NCBI GenBank assembly: GCA_028714615.1
Contig: JAQTMA010000052.1
Coordinates: 1-12,615 of the forward strand
Source of the DNA: Anaerolineaceae bacterium
GTDB taxonomy: Bacteria; Chloroflexota; Anaerolineae; Anaerolineales; Anaerolineaceae
DNA: 12,615 nt
Reading direction: 5' to 3'
Made by a program: the position numbers and the translations under genes. Positions within the stretch are counted from its first letter, which is position 1; each line of letters starts with the position of its first letter. This document shows positions 1 to 7,713 of this stretch, piece by piece. The notes under the pieces are model-generated. The model did not search any database. It was not told the DNA's origin and saw nothing but the letters and a program-made list of their open reading frames with translations.

Positions 1-1247
1 AGTAAAACGTGGGGTCCGATCGGGTGGATCGACCATTTACATTCGCCTACAAGTGCTGCCTGTTCCAAATCATTTATTGCCAGGACATCGATCTCAGAAT
101 CGCGGCTCCACCAACCCCCGATCCGTTCAGGTAGAAAAGACAATCGACCCGCTTGCGCCAGTTTGGCGACGTGCTCCTTGGCAGCCTCTTCAAATGCGAC
201 GGCCGCAAAGTGGTCCAAGTCTGGCCGGACACTTTGGTCCAGAATTGCATCGGTTAATCCGAGGTCAAGCCCACTTTGATTGGGCTGGACATAACGGAAC
301 CAAAATCTCAGGAAATGGTCATTAATCTGGTATTGCCCCTTTTTACTCTTTTCGGGTTGCCTTTCGGTTGCCGGTACACGGCGTGAGACCAGGCGCATTT
401 GTTGGAGGATATCCAGATAACGAGCAACAGCGGTCACATCACCGACACCAGAAGCTTGCGTGATCTCATTCAGGCGAGTTCTCCCTTGAGCGATGGCGCG
501 CAGGATGGAGAAATAGTTCCGCGGTTCACGCAATTCCTCCATTAAGAGTAAACGCGGCTCGCTGAATAACATCCCAGTGTGGGCATCGAGAATGTGCTGA
601 TGGATGTTGGCGAATACGCTATAGTGGTCATTAAAAGTGCTCAGATAAAAAGGCATGCCGCCTAAAACTGCCCAGGCCAGAAACTGTTCTTCAGGAGAGT
701 AATGTGGAAAGAATAAGGCAGAGGAAGGTAAATCAAGAGAGTGAAGCAGCAGACTGGCAGTGCGCCGGCCATATAGAGGGGCCTGGTAAGCCAATACGGC
801 AGTTTCCATCATGCCGATGTAGGATCCGCACAGCACCAACATGAGACGGGTGTTTTTTAATTTCTCGTCCCAGACCTTTTGCAGAATGGAAGGGATCGCC
901 TTATTTCCACTGATCAGGTAGGTAAATTCATCCAATACCACAACCGGTCGTGGCTGCATGGGGAGATCAGCCAAAGCGCGAAAAGCAGCTTCCCATGATG
1001 GAAAAGTGAACCTCTCGGGAGCTTCTGGATGATTTAATGCATAGATTTGCTGAGAAAAGGTGGCGAGTTGCTCTGGATCACTGGAAAGGGTCGCAATGAA
1101 GAATATGTGCGGTTTCCCCTCGCAAAACGCCCGTAAGAGCTCCGTTTTACCGACCCGCCGGCGACCATACAGGACAAATAGCTCGGCACGCTCGGAGGTC
1201 ACCAATCGTTCCAATTGGGCTAATTCAGCTTTTCGGTCGATGAACAT
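1..1247 (-). CDS. AAA-type ATPase with DUF234 nuclease-like C-terminus (partial, C-terminal end beyond window)
   Basis: The frame reads without a stop for 415 codons from ATG at 1247 to the left edge, so the last residues are missing. The start MFIDRKAEL is typical of this ATPase family, and GGAGG lies 5 bases upstream on the minus strand. Visible features are a Walker A GRRRVGKT (residues 28-35), a Walker B VVVLDEF (D106, E107), a winged-helix-like stretch at about 250-285 (LNEITQASGVGDVTAVARYL), and a C-terminal region with E385-x-D387 followed by GECK (E402, K404). The last part has the spacing of a PD-(D/E)XK nuclease fold as described for DUF234. Family members are usually about 450-480 residues, so perhaps 40-60 are missing. 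The cellular role of the family is poorly known; links to mobile elements or toxin-like systems have been suggested. It is divergent from the sugar cassette and probably functionally unrelated to it. Confidence 0.88.
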   Translation of the reverse strand, partial: MFIDRKAELAQLERLVTSERAELFVLYGRRRVGKTELLRAFCEGKPHIFFIATLSSDPEQLATFSQQIYALNHPEAPERFTFPSWEAAFRALADLPMQPRPVVVLDEFTYLISGNKAIPSILQKVWDEKLKNTRLMLVLCGSYIGMMETAVLAYQAPLYGRRTASLLLHSLDLPSSALFFPHYSPEEQFLAWAVLGGMPFYLSTFNDHYSVFANIHQHILDAHTGMLFSEPRLLLMEELREPRNYFSILRAIAQGRTRLNEITQASGVGDVTAVARYLDILQQMRLVSRRVPATERQPEKSKKGQYQINDHFLRFWFRYVQPNQSGLDLGLTDAILDQSVRPDLDHFAAVAFEEAAKEHVAKLAQAGRLSFLPERIGGWWSRDSEIDVLAINDLEQAALVGECKWSIHPIGPHVL

Positions 1248-1286
1248 GGATACCTCCACCTTATTTCTCAATCATGGGCAGGAATG

Positions 1287-1323
1287 ATTACTAATTGTAA
1301 TTATTATAATCGTAATTAGTAAT
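1287..1323. repeat. 37-bp near-perfect palindrome, candidate operator
   Basis: Arms ATTACTAATT (1287-1296) and AATTAGTAAT (1314-1323) are perfect 10-base inverted repeats. Five more pairs match toward the centre at 1305, giving 15 of 18 pairs. The element covers the predicted -10 box of the minus-strand ATPase gene. GTAATTA occurs at 1297-1303 and 1312-1318 within it and again at 1398-1404 near the plus-strand gene. AT-rich sequence makes chance symmetry more likely, but length and placement favour a protein-binding site. Confidence 0.5.
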
Positions 1324-1330
1324 TTTGCAA
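1303..1330 (-). promoter_or_regulatory. Probable promoter of the DUF234-type ATPase gene
   Basis: Read on the minus strand, TTGCAA (1330-1325) and TATAAT (1308-1303) are separated by 16 bases, close to a sigma-70 consensus. Transcription would begin around 1296, giving a leader of about 50 bases to the ATG at 1247. The -10 box lies inside the 37-bp near-palindrome, so binding of a protein there would block this promoter. This is sequence-based inference only. Confidence 0.5.
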
Positions 1331-1369
1331 ATAGACAATACCCGCTTCATTATTCCCTAAAGTCACCCC

Positions 1370-1397
1370 TTGATCTCTACGAATCATGTGATAAAAT
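1370..1397 (+). promoter_or_regulatory. Probable promoter of the sugar cassette
   Basis: TTGATC (1370-1375) and TAAAAT (1392-1397) are separated by 16 bases. Predicted initiation is near 1403, inside the palindrome TGTAATTACA. This is the only well-placed promoter-like pair ahead of the first cassette gene. No riboswitch-like structure is visible in the leader. Confidence 0.4.
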
Positions 1398-1406
1398 GTA
1401 ATTACA
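1397..1406. promoter_or_regulatory. 10-bp palindrome TGTAATTACA, candidate operator at the cassette start site
   Basis: TGTAATTACA is a perfect palindrome directly downstream of the predicted -10 box and over the expected transcription start. It is followed by GGATTAC, so GTAAT (1398-1402) and ATTAC (1409-1413) form a second, spaced inverted pair. It shares GTAATTA with the larger palindrome at 1287-1323. A repressor could act on both divergent promoters; no regulator gene is in the window. Confidence 0.35.
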
Positions 1407-1503
1407 GGATTACTTCTGTACAGGTGAAATGGCTTGTACACGATCTCCTGATGAGCAAACTCTTCAGATTCTAGCTACCCATCATAACCTGGAGAAATCT
1501 CCT

Positions 1504-2928
1504 ATGGCAGTCCGTAAAACGAAGGTTGGCATTTTAACGTTTTCCGACGGACGGAAGTACATCCACGATACCCTGGTGGCTGTCAATCAGTCCTATCAGG
1601 ACCGCCTGACCAGCGCTCTCGAAGCAACCGGGCTGGTAGAAGTCGTCCCTGGGCAGGAGATTATCTGGACCCCCGAAGGAGCGCGAAATGAAGCCCGACG
1701 CATGCAATCATCTGGCGTCGACCTCACCATCTTCAATTACGCTATATGGTCTTTCCCACACCTTTCAGCCATCGCCACCACGTTTGCACCTGGACCCTAC
1801 CTGCTCTTTTGCAACCTGCACCCTTCCGAGCCAGGCATGGTCGCCATGCTTTCCAGCGCGGGCACGATGGACCAGCTTGGCCTCACCTATACCCGCATGT
1901 GGGGCGATATCCAGGACCCACTCGTCCTGGAAAAGATGCTCAAATATATCCAGGCGGCCGGCGCCCTCGCTCACCTGAAAGGCGAAACCTACGGCCTGTT
2001 CGGGGGTCGACCGCTGGGCATGTATACCGCCGTCGCCAATCTGGACCAATGGAGAACTTTGTTCGGTTTGGATGTAGAACACATCGAACAGTATGACATC
2101 GTACGATACAGCGAAAAAGTGGATTCTGCGCGTGTTGAGGCGGGCTTTCAATGGCTGGAGAAATTCGTCGGGCTGATCAAATACGATGGCAAAGCCTTGA
2201 CCCCCGAGAAACTGAAGAAACAAATCCGCTCTTACCACGCAGTCCGCCAGATCATGGCTGAGAAACAACTGGACTTTGTCGGTTTTAAAGCCCACGGTGA
2301 CCTGACGGATTACTTCGCCACGATGGACGTGACCGAGGCTTTCCTGAACGACCCCTATGATTGGGAAGGACCCCACGAACCGATCGTTGCCGCGACCGAG
2401 GCAGACATGGATGGCGCGCTGACCATGCAGATCTTCAAGCACCTCTCCGGCCAGACCTCCCTATTTGCCGATATCCGCCACTATGATACCGAAGATGACG
2501 TGTGGTATTTCGCGAATTCGGGCACACACGCCACATACTTCGCCTCCCGATCGCTGGATCCAGCCGAAAACCTCAAGAAAGTCACCTTCTATCCGGAGAT
2601 TCCTGACTACCCGGCCGGCGGCGCTTCCGTTCAATATTTTGCTGCGCCCGGACCGATGACAATGGCGCGCATGGCCCGCAAGAAAGGCCAGTATTGGATG
2701 GCCATCGTACCAGCGCAATTCATGGAATTTTCCCAGGAGAAAATGGTTGCCAAGGCCAGCACTACCGATATCGAGTGGCCGCATGCCTTCGCCCGCTTAC
2801 GCGTACCGCCCGAGGTATTCCTGGCAAGTTATCCATGCAACCACATCCACGGTATTGCCGGTAACTGGGTGCAGGAGCTTCAATACGTGGCTGAGATTCT
2901 TGGAATTGAATCCAAAGTGTATGCCTGA
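1504..2928 (+). CDS. L-fucose/L-arabinose isomerase-fold sugar isomerase
   Basis: A 474-residue cytoplasmic protein of the FucI/AraA fold, expected to interconvert an aldose and a ketose using a divalent metal. Support comes from the N-terminal KVGILTFSDGR (residues 7-17) and the C-terminal half, where ATEAD (E299), FADIRHYD (D323) and CNHIHG (H447/H449) match the Glu, Asp and His metal ligands of FucI. It is shorter than E. coli FucI (about 590 residues), as in the uncharacterised bacterial FucI-like branch, so fucose specificity should not be assumed. I prefer ATG 1504, which has GGAG 8 bases upstream and places the conserved KVGI motif near the N-terminus. An in-frame ATG at 1429 with AGGTG just upstream would add 25 residues with no family character, but cannot be excluded. 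It is the first cassette gene, 50 bases before the epimerase, and is GC-rich with a complete active site. Confidence 0.85.
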   Translation: MAVRKTKVGILTFSDGRKYIHDTLVAVNQSYQDRLTSALEATGLVEVVPGQEIIWTPEGARNEARRMQSSGVDLTIFNYAIWSFPHLSAIATTFAPGPYLLFCNLHPSEPGMVAMLSSAGTMDQLGLTYTRMWGDIQDPLVLEKMLKYIQAAGALAHLKGETYGLFGGRPLGMYTAVANLDQWRTLFGLDVEHIEQYDIVRYSEKVDSARVEAGFQWLEKFVGLIKYDGKALTPEKLKKQIRSYHAVRQIMAEKQLDFVGFKAHGDLTDYFATMDVTEAFLNDPYDWEGPHEPIVAATEADMDGALTMQIFKHLSGQTSLFADIRHYDTEDDVWYFANSGTHATYFASRSLDPAENLKKVTFYPEIPDYPAGGASVQYFAAPGPMTMARMARKKGQYWMAIVPAQFMEFSQEKMVAKASTTDIEWPHAFARLRVPPEVFLASYPCNHIHGIAGNWVQELQYVAEILGIESKVYA

Positions 2929-2978
2929 AAATTGGTTTGCTTCCTCAATCGAATAGTCACCAAGGGAGATCAACGCGC

Positions 2979-3857
2979 ATGAACAAGATTGGCATTTATT
3001 ACGCCTATTGGACCCAGGAATGGGATGCCGATTTCAACCCTTATATAGACAAGGTTGCCGACCTGGGTTTTGATGTGCTGGAAGTCAATGCCGGAACCAT
3101 TGCAACCATGACCCCGGCGGAGCGCAAGGCGTTGAAGCGTCACGCTGATGCCCGCCAGATCGGTCTCTCCTATTGCATCGGCCTGCCCGCTAAATTCGAC
3201 GTGGCTGCCGAAGCTGAGCACGTTCGCAAGGATGGCATTCGCTTCCTCGGCGAGATTACCCGTGGGATCGGCGAAATGGGTGGGGGACGCCTCTCCGGGA
3301 TCCTTTATGGTTCTTGGCCAGCCTTAATGCCGGAAGGCAGTTCTGACAAGCGGCCTTACCGGGACCGTTCGGTAGCCAGTATCAAAGAAGTCATCAAGGT
3401 GGCTGAAGATAACGATGTGGTGTTCAACATGGAAGTCGTCAACCGCTTCGAGCAGTACTTGTTGAATACCGCTGCTGAAGGAGTAGATTACGTCAAGTGC
3501 ATCGACAGTCCGAATGCGAAAATCCTGCTGGATACTTATCACATGAATATCGAAGAAGATACCATCGCCGACGCAGTTGTCATAGCCGGCAGTTACCTGG
3601 GGCACGTTCACCTGGGTGAGAATAATCGCAAGACTCCCGGTTACGGGCACATCCCCTGGGCGGAATTAGCCAACGCGCTCAAAAAAATTAATTACCAGGG
3701 TTGGATGGTCATGGAACCATTCTTAAAACCTGGCGGGCAGGTTGGCCGGGATATCCGGGTATTTCGCGACCTTTCTATCGGCATGGATCTTGACGAAGAA
3801 GCACGCAAAGCCTGTGATTTTATGAGGAAGGTATTGGCTGATGGAGGTATCAGATGA
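2979..3857 (+). CDS. Ketose 3-epimerase, D-psicose (allulose)/D-tagatose 3-epimerase family
   Basis: A 292-residue TIM-barrel protein of the xylose isomerase-like superfamily, predicted to epimerise C-3 of a free ketose using a metal ion. The start MNKIGIYYAYWTQEWDADF closely resembles Agrobacterium D-psicose 3-epimerase, and the match continues to the end. Residues equivalent to the known catalytic and metal set are all present: E152 and E158 in EVVNRFE, D185 and H188 in LLDTYHMNIEED, H211 and R217 in GHVHLGENNR, and E246 in MEPF. Numbering is shifted by +2 from the Agrobacterium enzyme as I recall it. ATG 2979 is chosen because homology begins there and GGAG lies 10 bases upstream; a longer frame from 2937 adds 14 unrelated residues. 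It overlaps the next gene by 4 bases (ATGA), indicating translational coupling. The actual ketose cannot be told from sequence, since this family is promiscuous. Confidence 0.9.
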   Translation: MNKIGIYYAYWTQEWDADFNPYIDKVADLGFDVLEVNAGTIATMTPAERKALKRHADARQIGLSYCIGLPAKFDVAAEAEHVRKDGIRFLGEITRGIGEMGGGRLSGILYGSWPALMPEGSSDKRPYRDRSVASIKEVIKVAEDNDVVFNMEVVNRFEQYLLNTAAEGVDYVKCIDSPNAKILLDTYHMNIEEDTIADAVVIAGSYLGHVHLGENNRKTPGYGHIPWAELANALKKINYQGWMVMEPFLKPGGQVGRDIRVFRDLSIGMDLDEEARKACDFMRKVLADGGIR

Positions 3858-5065
3858 ACTCGCGAGAAAGAGTTCTCGCTGCAGTTAATCACAAGGAACC
3901 AGATAAAGTTCCAATCGATCTCGGAGGAACACAGTGTTCGACTTTGACCGCAGTCGGCAACGAGAAATTGAAAGAATATCTACATATTCAAAAAGAAGCC
4001 GAGATGGTGGTCTGCCCGCTGACCGAAGCAGTGTCTTTGCTTGAGGAAATTCTTGCATTATACGAAGTGGATACCCGGACGGTTCGTCTAAAAGCACCAA
4101 CCTCTGATGAGGACCATGATGGGAATCAAGGCAAAGGTTTTGCTGCATTTAAGATCGTTAAATATCCTGAAGGACACGAATTCCTCGATGAATATGGAAC
4201 TGTCTGGCGCAAGATTCAGTACGATTACGCGCCGGTAAAATATCCATTTGCGGGTCTGACTACCTCCGATCTTGATAATTTCCCCTGGCCAGATCCATAC
4301 AACTCAGGTCGCGTGGCCGGGTTACGCGATGAAACCCTTGCTTTACATAACAATACCGATTATGCCATTGTTGCAGATATCATGGTTGGCGGACCTTTTG
4401 AACAAGCTTGTCGCAGTCGTGGAATGGACCAATTTATGATGGACCTGGCATGGGATCCTCCATTTGCTCACAAACTCTTGGAGAGGCTAACCGATATTGC
4501 TATTGGTATGTGGGATGTGCAACTATCGGCAATTGGCGATAGCGTAGATATTGTCTGCCAGGGAGATGATTTGGGAATGCAAACCGGGCTTCAGATTTCG
4601 CGAAACATGTATCAGAAGTTTGTTAAGCCTTGTCATGAGCGAATATTTTCTTTTATCAAATCAAAAACTAATGCAAAAACATGGCTTCATTCTTGTGGTT
4701 CAGTTTATTCCATCATCCCAGATTTAATTGATGTCGGTGTGGATATTCTTAACCCGGTACAGGTGAGTGCAAAGAATATGCAGCTTAAAAAGTTGAAGAA
4801 CGAATTTGGAAAGGATATCGCTTTCTGGGGTGGTGGAATTGATATTCAGAAGCTGCCAATGATGACCATTCCCGAGATTGAAGATATGGTCAAGGGCGTT
4901 TTGGAAATCATGATGCCGGATGGCGGTTATGTTTTTGCCGCTACCCACAATATTCTTCCGGACACTTCAGGCGAGAAAACCAACATAGCCTACATGACAG
5001 CCGTAAAACATCGTGTCTACGATTGTCAATCTACCAAAGGCCGATTAGCGGATCAATCTCTCTAA
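3854..5065 (+). CDS. URO-D superfamily protein (uroporphyrinogen decarboxylase/MtaA-like), function unknown
   Basis: A 403-residue protein of the URO-D fold, which includes haem-pathway decarboxylases and zinc-dependent corrinoid methyltransferases (MtaA, CmuA). Seen directly: the N-terminal RERVLAAVNHKEPDKVPIDLG (from residue 4) typical of the methyltransferase-like branch, GDDLG (237-241), LHSCGS (H279, C281) matching the His-x-Cys zinc pair, NPVQ (300-303), FWGGGIDIQ (324-332) and a C-terminal ATHNILPD (363-370). Where MtaA-type enzymes carry a second Cys, this protein has H365 or a neighbour. It is not a credible HemE: no other haem genes are nearby and its motifs fit the sugar-operon subgroup. 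GGAGG lies 6 bases before the ATG, which overlaps the epimerase stop. No corrinoid protein or activator is encoded here. A methyl-group transfer role is possible but unproven. It is more AT-rich than the two genes before it. Confidence 0.85.
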   Translation: MNSRERVLAAVNHKEPDKVPIDLGGTQCSTLTAVGNEKLKEYLHIQKEAEMVVCPLTEAVSLLEEILALYEVDTRTVRLKAPTSDEDHDGNQGKGFAAFKIVKYPEGHEFLDEYGTVWRKIQYDYAPVKYPFAGLTTSDLDNFPWPDPYNSGRVAGLRDETLALHNNTDYAIVADIMVGGPFEQACRSRGMDQFMMDLAWDPPFAHKLLERLTDIAIGMWDVQLSAIGDSVDIVCQGDDLGMQTGLQISRNMYQKFVKPCHERIFSFIKSKTNAKTWLHSCGSVYSIIPDLIDVGVDILNPVQVSAKNMQLKKLKNEFGKDIAFWGGGIDIQKLPMMTIPEIEDMVKGVLEIMMPDGGYVFAATHNILPDTSGEKTNIAYMTAVKHRVYDCQSTKGRLADQSL

Positions 5066-5099
5066 GTAATCTACCGGAAGGTCTCTTTTGAGTTTTTTC

Positions 5100-5129
5100 T
5101 TGTTAATTTTCCATCTGAAATCCTATTAA
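5100..5129 (+). promoter_or_regulatory. Possible internal promoter ahead of the transporter genes
   Basis: The 127-base gap between the URO-D-like gene and the first permease contains TTGTTA (5100-5105) and TATTAA (5124-5129) 18 bases apart. The gap is AT-rich, so such pairs arise easily. It is the largest gap within the enzyme and transporter genes and coincides with the change from enzymes to transporter. No convincing terminator hairpin was found here. Confidence 0.22.
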
Positions 5130-5192
5130 TTTGTGTTATTTCTACGAATCGATTTGAAATCAATATCCAGAAGAAAGGTATAGAAAATCCTC

Positions 5193-6194
5193 ATGAGCGT
5201 AGTCAAACCAGAAGTTGATGAAATGCAAAGCGACAGTTTATACAAAGGGAAGGGTCGGATTGGCGTTCGAATCAAATTCGATAAACTCAGTTCATTCCTC
5301 CCTTTCGTATTAGCAGTCATTGTATTGATCTTTCTGTGGTTCTACGCACCGAATTTTTTCAATCCTAGAAATTTCGTAAATATTCTTACTCAAACCACAA
5401 CCTTGGCTTTGATGGCAATGGGATTAACGTTTGTATTAATTACAGGGGGAATGGACCTTTCGATTCCATCTGTCATGGCAGTGAGTGCAATCGTAGGTGC
5501 AGATTTGATTAAGCATGGCATGCCCCCTCTATTGGGTGCTTTTTCTATGGTGGGCATGGCCACTTTACTAGGTGCAGTCAATGGGTTATCAGTTGCTCAG
5601 TTTAAGATGATCCCGTTTATTGTCACTCTGGCGATGATGCAAATTGCCACTGGCGCTTCTACATGGATTACAAACTCGGTCAGTATTGCCCTCCCAGCCA
5701 AATTTTACAACTCGGTGCTCATAAGAATTGGAATTTTCCCCATACCGATTTTTGTCGTCATTCTACTCGTAATCTTCATCACGCTGGTCACATCAAAAAG
5801 TATATATGGCCGATGGTTGTATTCATTAGGGGTAAATGAAAAAGCCAGTCAGATAGCAAATATTCCCACAAAATGGGTTAAGTTCAGCGCCTACGTGGCT
5901 TCGGGTTTTATGGCTGGTCTGACCAGTATTTTGTTGTCTGCACGCTTAGGCTCGTCCGGCGCCCCCATGGGTGATTCGAACGTTGTATTGGATGTTATGA
6001 GCGCGGCTGTCATTGGCGGTGTATCGATCTACGGTGGAGTCGGAAGCCCGGTTGGTGCTGCCCTTGGAGCATTGTTTATTGTGATCCTGAATAACAGTTT
6101 GAACCTGCTTCGGGTAGAGTTCTTCCCTGCTTTGATTATCAAAGGTTGTCTCATTATTGCATTCGTTGCTTTTGACTCCATACGGAAACGCTAG
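5193..6194 (+). CDS. RbsC-type sugar ABC transporter permease (first of two)
   Basis: A 333-residue integral inner-membrane protein of the BPD_transp_2 (RbsC/XylH) family. It begins with about 30 polar residues, then hydrophobic segments from residue 35 onward, consistent with 8-10 membrane spans. Family motifs are GGMDLSIPSVMA (85-96), the ATPase-contact loop GRWLYSLGVNEKASQIAN (206-223) and AAVIGGVSIYGGVGSPVGAA (271-290). A weak AAAGG about 13 bases upstream is the only ribosome-binding signal. An ATG at 5223 is an alternative start that would shorten the polar N-terminus by 10 residues. It is followed 10 bases later by the ATPase gene and would pair with the permease at 7710-8720. Local composition is AT-rich, about 37% G+C at 5701-5760. 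Confidence 0.93.
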   Translation: MSVVKPEVDEMQSDSLYKGKGRIGVRIKFDKLSSFLPFVLAVIVLIFLWFYAPNFFNPRNFVNILTQTTTLALMAMGLTFVLITGGMDLSIPSVMAVSAIVGADLIKHGMPPLLGAFSMVGMATLLGAVNGLSVAQFKMIPFIVTLAMMQIATGASTWITNSVSIALPAKFYNSVLIRIGIFPIPIFVVILLVIFITLVTSKSIYGRWLYSLGVNEKASQIANIPTKWVKFSAYVASGFMAGLTSILLSARLGSSGAPMGDSNVVLDVMSAAVIGGVSIYGGVGSPVGAALGALFIVILNNSLNLLRVEFFPALIIKGCLIIAFVAFDSIRKR

Positions 6195-6204
6195 GAGAGT
6201 GTTT

Positions 6205-7713
6205 ATGGAAACACCAATCTTACGGATGGAACTAATTGTTAAGCATTTTCCGGGTGTCCAGGCATTGAAGGATGTTAATTTTGAAGTCTTTCCTGGAGAA
6301 GCAATCGCTCTTCTCGGAGCCAATGGGGCTGGAAAAACCACGCTTATGAATATCCTTGGGGGGTTGATTAAGGCGGATTCTGGTCAAATATTTATTGATG
6401 GTCAACCAGTGGAGATCCGCGTACCAATGGATGCAGCCAGGAACGGAATTACTTTTGTTCACCAGGAAATGGTTTTATTACCAACACTCTCTGTTGTAGA
6501 GAATATGTTTATTACCACCTTCCCCAACAAAATGGGAATGATCGACCGAAAGCCCATGGTCGCCGAATGTAAAAGGATCCTGGAGAGACTCGGCAGTTCG
6601 ATATCACCTGATACAAAAGTCATGGACCTGGCAACGGGAGATCGACAGATTGTCGAGATCGGCCGCGCATTGTTGGGCAAGAACAAAATATTAATACTGG
6701 ATGAGCCCACATCCTCACTAACGTCTCGAGAAAAAGATCGTCTATTTGAGGTTATCAATATTTTGAAATCGGAAGGGGTAGCGATTATTTACATTACCCA
6801 TTTCTTAAATGAGGCTTTCGAGATCTGCGAAAAAACATGTGTTATGCAAGGGGGCATGATCGTGGGATACGGAAAAACTTCCTCCATGACTCATGCAGAA
6901 ATCGTACGTCTTATGGTAGGCGAGTATGAAATTCAGGCGCACACTCAGGTGGCAAAGAATAAGGTGAACGAACCGGTTTTGGTCGTAAAGAATTTAAATC
7001 GTTCGGGCGTACTCAGCGAGATTAGTTTTACTCTTAATAAAGGTGAGGTCTTGGGGTTATGGGGGTTGCTCGGTTCTGGACGGACAGAAATTTTCCGGGC
7101 CTTAACTGGATTAGATCCACTGGATAGAGGTTCAATCGAGTTTCGCGGGAGTGAAGGGTTTAGAAACATAACGCCGACACAGTTGAAAAAAAAGGTAGGG
7201 ATTATAACCGAAGACCGGCGAACGGAAGGCTTACTTCTTCCCTTTTCCGTCCAGGTAAATATGTCATTAGCCAATCTTTCAAATTTCTTGTTTGGATGGA
7301 TTTTTATCAATCGACGCAAAGAAGCAACCGTCTCCCAAGATTATGTTGATCGTTTGAATATAAAAATATCCAATTTAAAACAACATGTTTCAACATTGAG
7401 TGGGGGGAATCAACAGAAGGTCATTATCGGGCGTTGGCTTCAATGCAATCCACCAATTATTCTCATGGATGAACCTACCCGTGGTTTGGATGTGCGGGCA
7501 AAATCGGAAATTACAAAAATCATCAATGAACTTGCCGAAAATGGGACAGCAATCTTATTGATCAATTCGGAAATTGATGAAATCGTGGTGCAGTGCGATC
7601 GTTATCTGGTGATCGATAGAGGCCGCATTATCGCCGAATTTCCCGGCGGTGTATCCAGGGATCAATTATTGGCTGCCTCTCATAGCATCGACATTAATGG
7701 AGTTCGAGAATGA
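6205..7713 (+). CDS. RbsA/XylG-type sugar ABC transporter ATPase, two nucleotide-binding domains
   Basis: A 502-residue cytoplasmic ATPase with two fused ABC domains that would power the permease pair. Domain 1 has Walker A GANGAGKT (38-45), a degenerate signature LATGDRQ (142-148), Walker B ILILDEP (162-168) and switch His H199. Domain 2 has the degenerate Walker A GLLGSGRTE (287-295, no Lys), a canonical signature LSGGNQQ (398-404), Walker B ILMDEP (419-424) and Ser instead of the switch His (S455, LINSEIDE). This asymmetry, with one hydrolytic and one degenerate site, is normal for RbsA-class proteins, so it is not a sign of decay. ATG 6205 has AGGAG 7 bases upstream, and the family-typical PILRMELIVKHFPGVQAL follows directly. 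A frame open from 6157 adds 16 residues overlapping the permease gene and is not preferred. Its stop overlaps the next start by 4 bases. Confidence 0.95.
   Translation: METPILRMELIVKHFPGVQALKDVNFEVFPGEAIALLGANGAGKTTLMNILGGLIKADSGQIFIDGQPVEIRVPMDAARNGITFVHQEMVLLPTLSVVENMFITTFPNKMGMIDRKPMVAECKRILERLGSSISPDTKVMDLATGDRQIVEIGRALLGKNKILILDEPTSSLTSREKDRLFEVINILKSEGVAIIYITHFLNEAFEICEKTCVMQGGMIVGYGKTSSMTHAEIVRLMVGEYEIQAHTQVAKNKVNEPVLVVKNLNRSGVLSEISFTLNKGEVLGLWGLLGSGRTEIFRALTGLDPLDRGSIEFRGSEGFRNITPTQLKKKVGIITEDRRTEGLLLPFSVQVNMSLANLSNFLFGWIFINRRKEATVSQDYVDRLNIKISNLKQHVSTLSGGNQQKVIIGRWLQCNPPIILMDEPTRGLDVRAKSEITKIINELAENGTAILLINSEIDEIVVQCDRYLVIDRGRIIAEFPGGVSRDQLLAASHSIDINGVRE

Noticed and set aside
53..1287. 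Short plus-strand frames in the left part
   Set aside because: They overlap the continuous minus-strand ATPase frame, which has Walker motifs and a good start.
1765..2442. Minus-strand open frame (225 codons) opposite the isomerase
   Set aside because: The plus-strand frame encodes an intact FucI-like active site; the reverse frame has no family features and follows from GC-rich codon bias.
3854..5065. Annotation as true haem-pathway uroporphyrinogen decarboxylase (HemE)
   Set aside because: Sequence motifs fit the MtaA-like and sugar-operon branch, and no other haem gene is nearby.
5066..5192. Intrinsic terminator between the URO-D-like gene and the first permease
   Set aside because: CTC-TTTT-GAG followed by TTTTTT (about 5083-5098) gives only a 3-bp stem, too weak to support termination.
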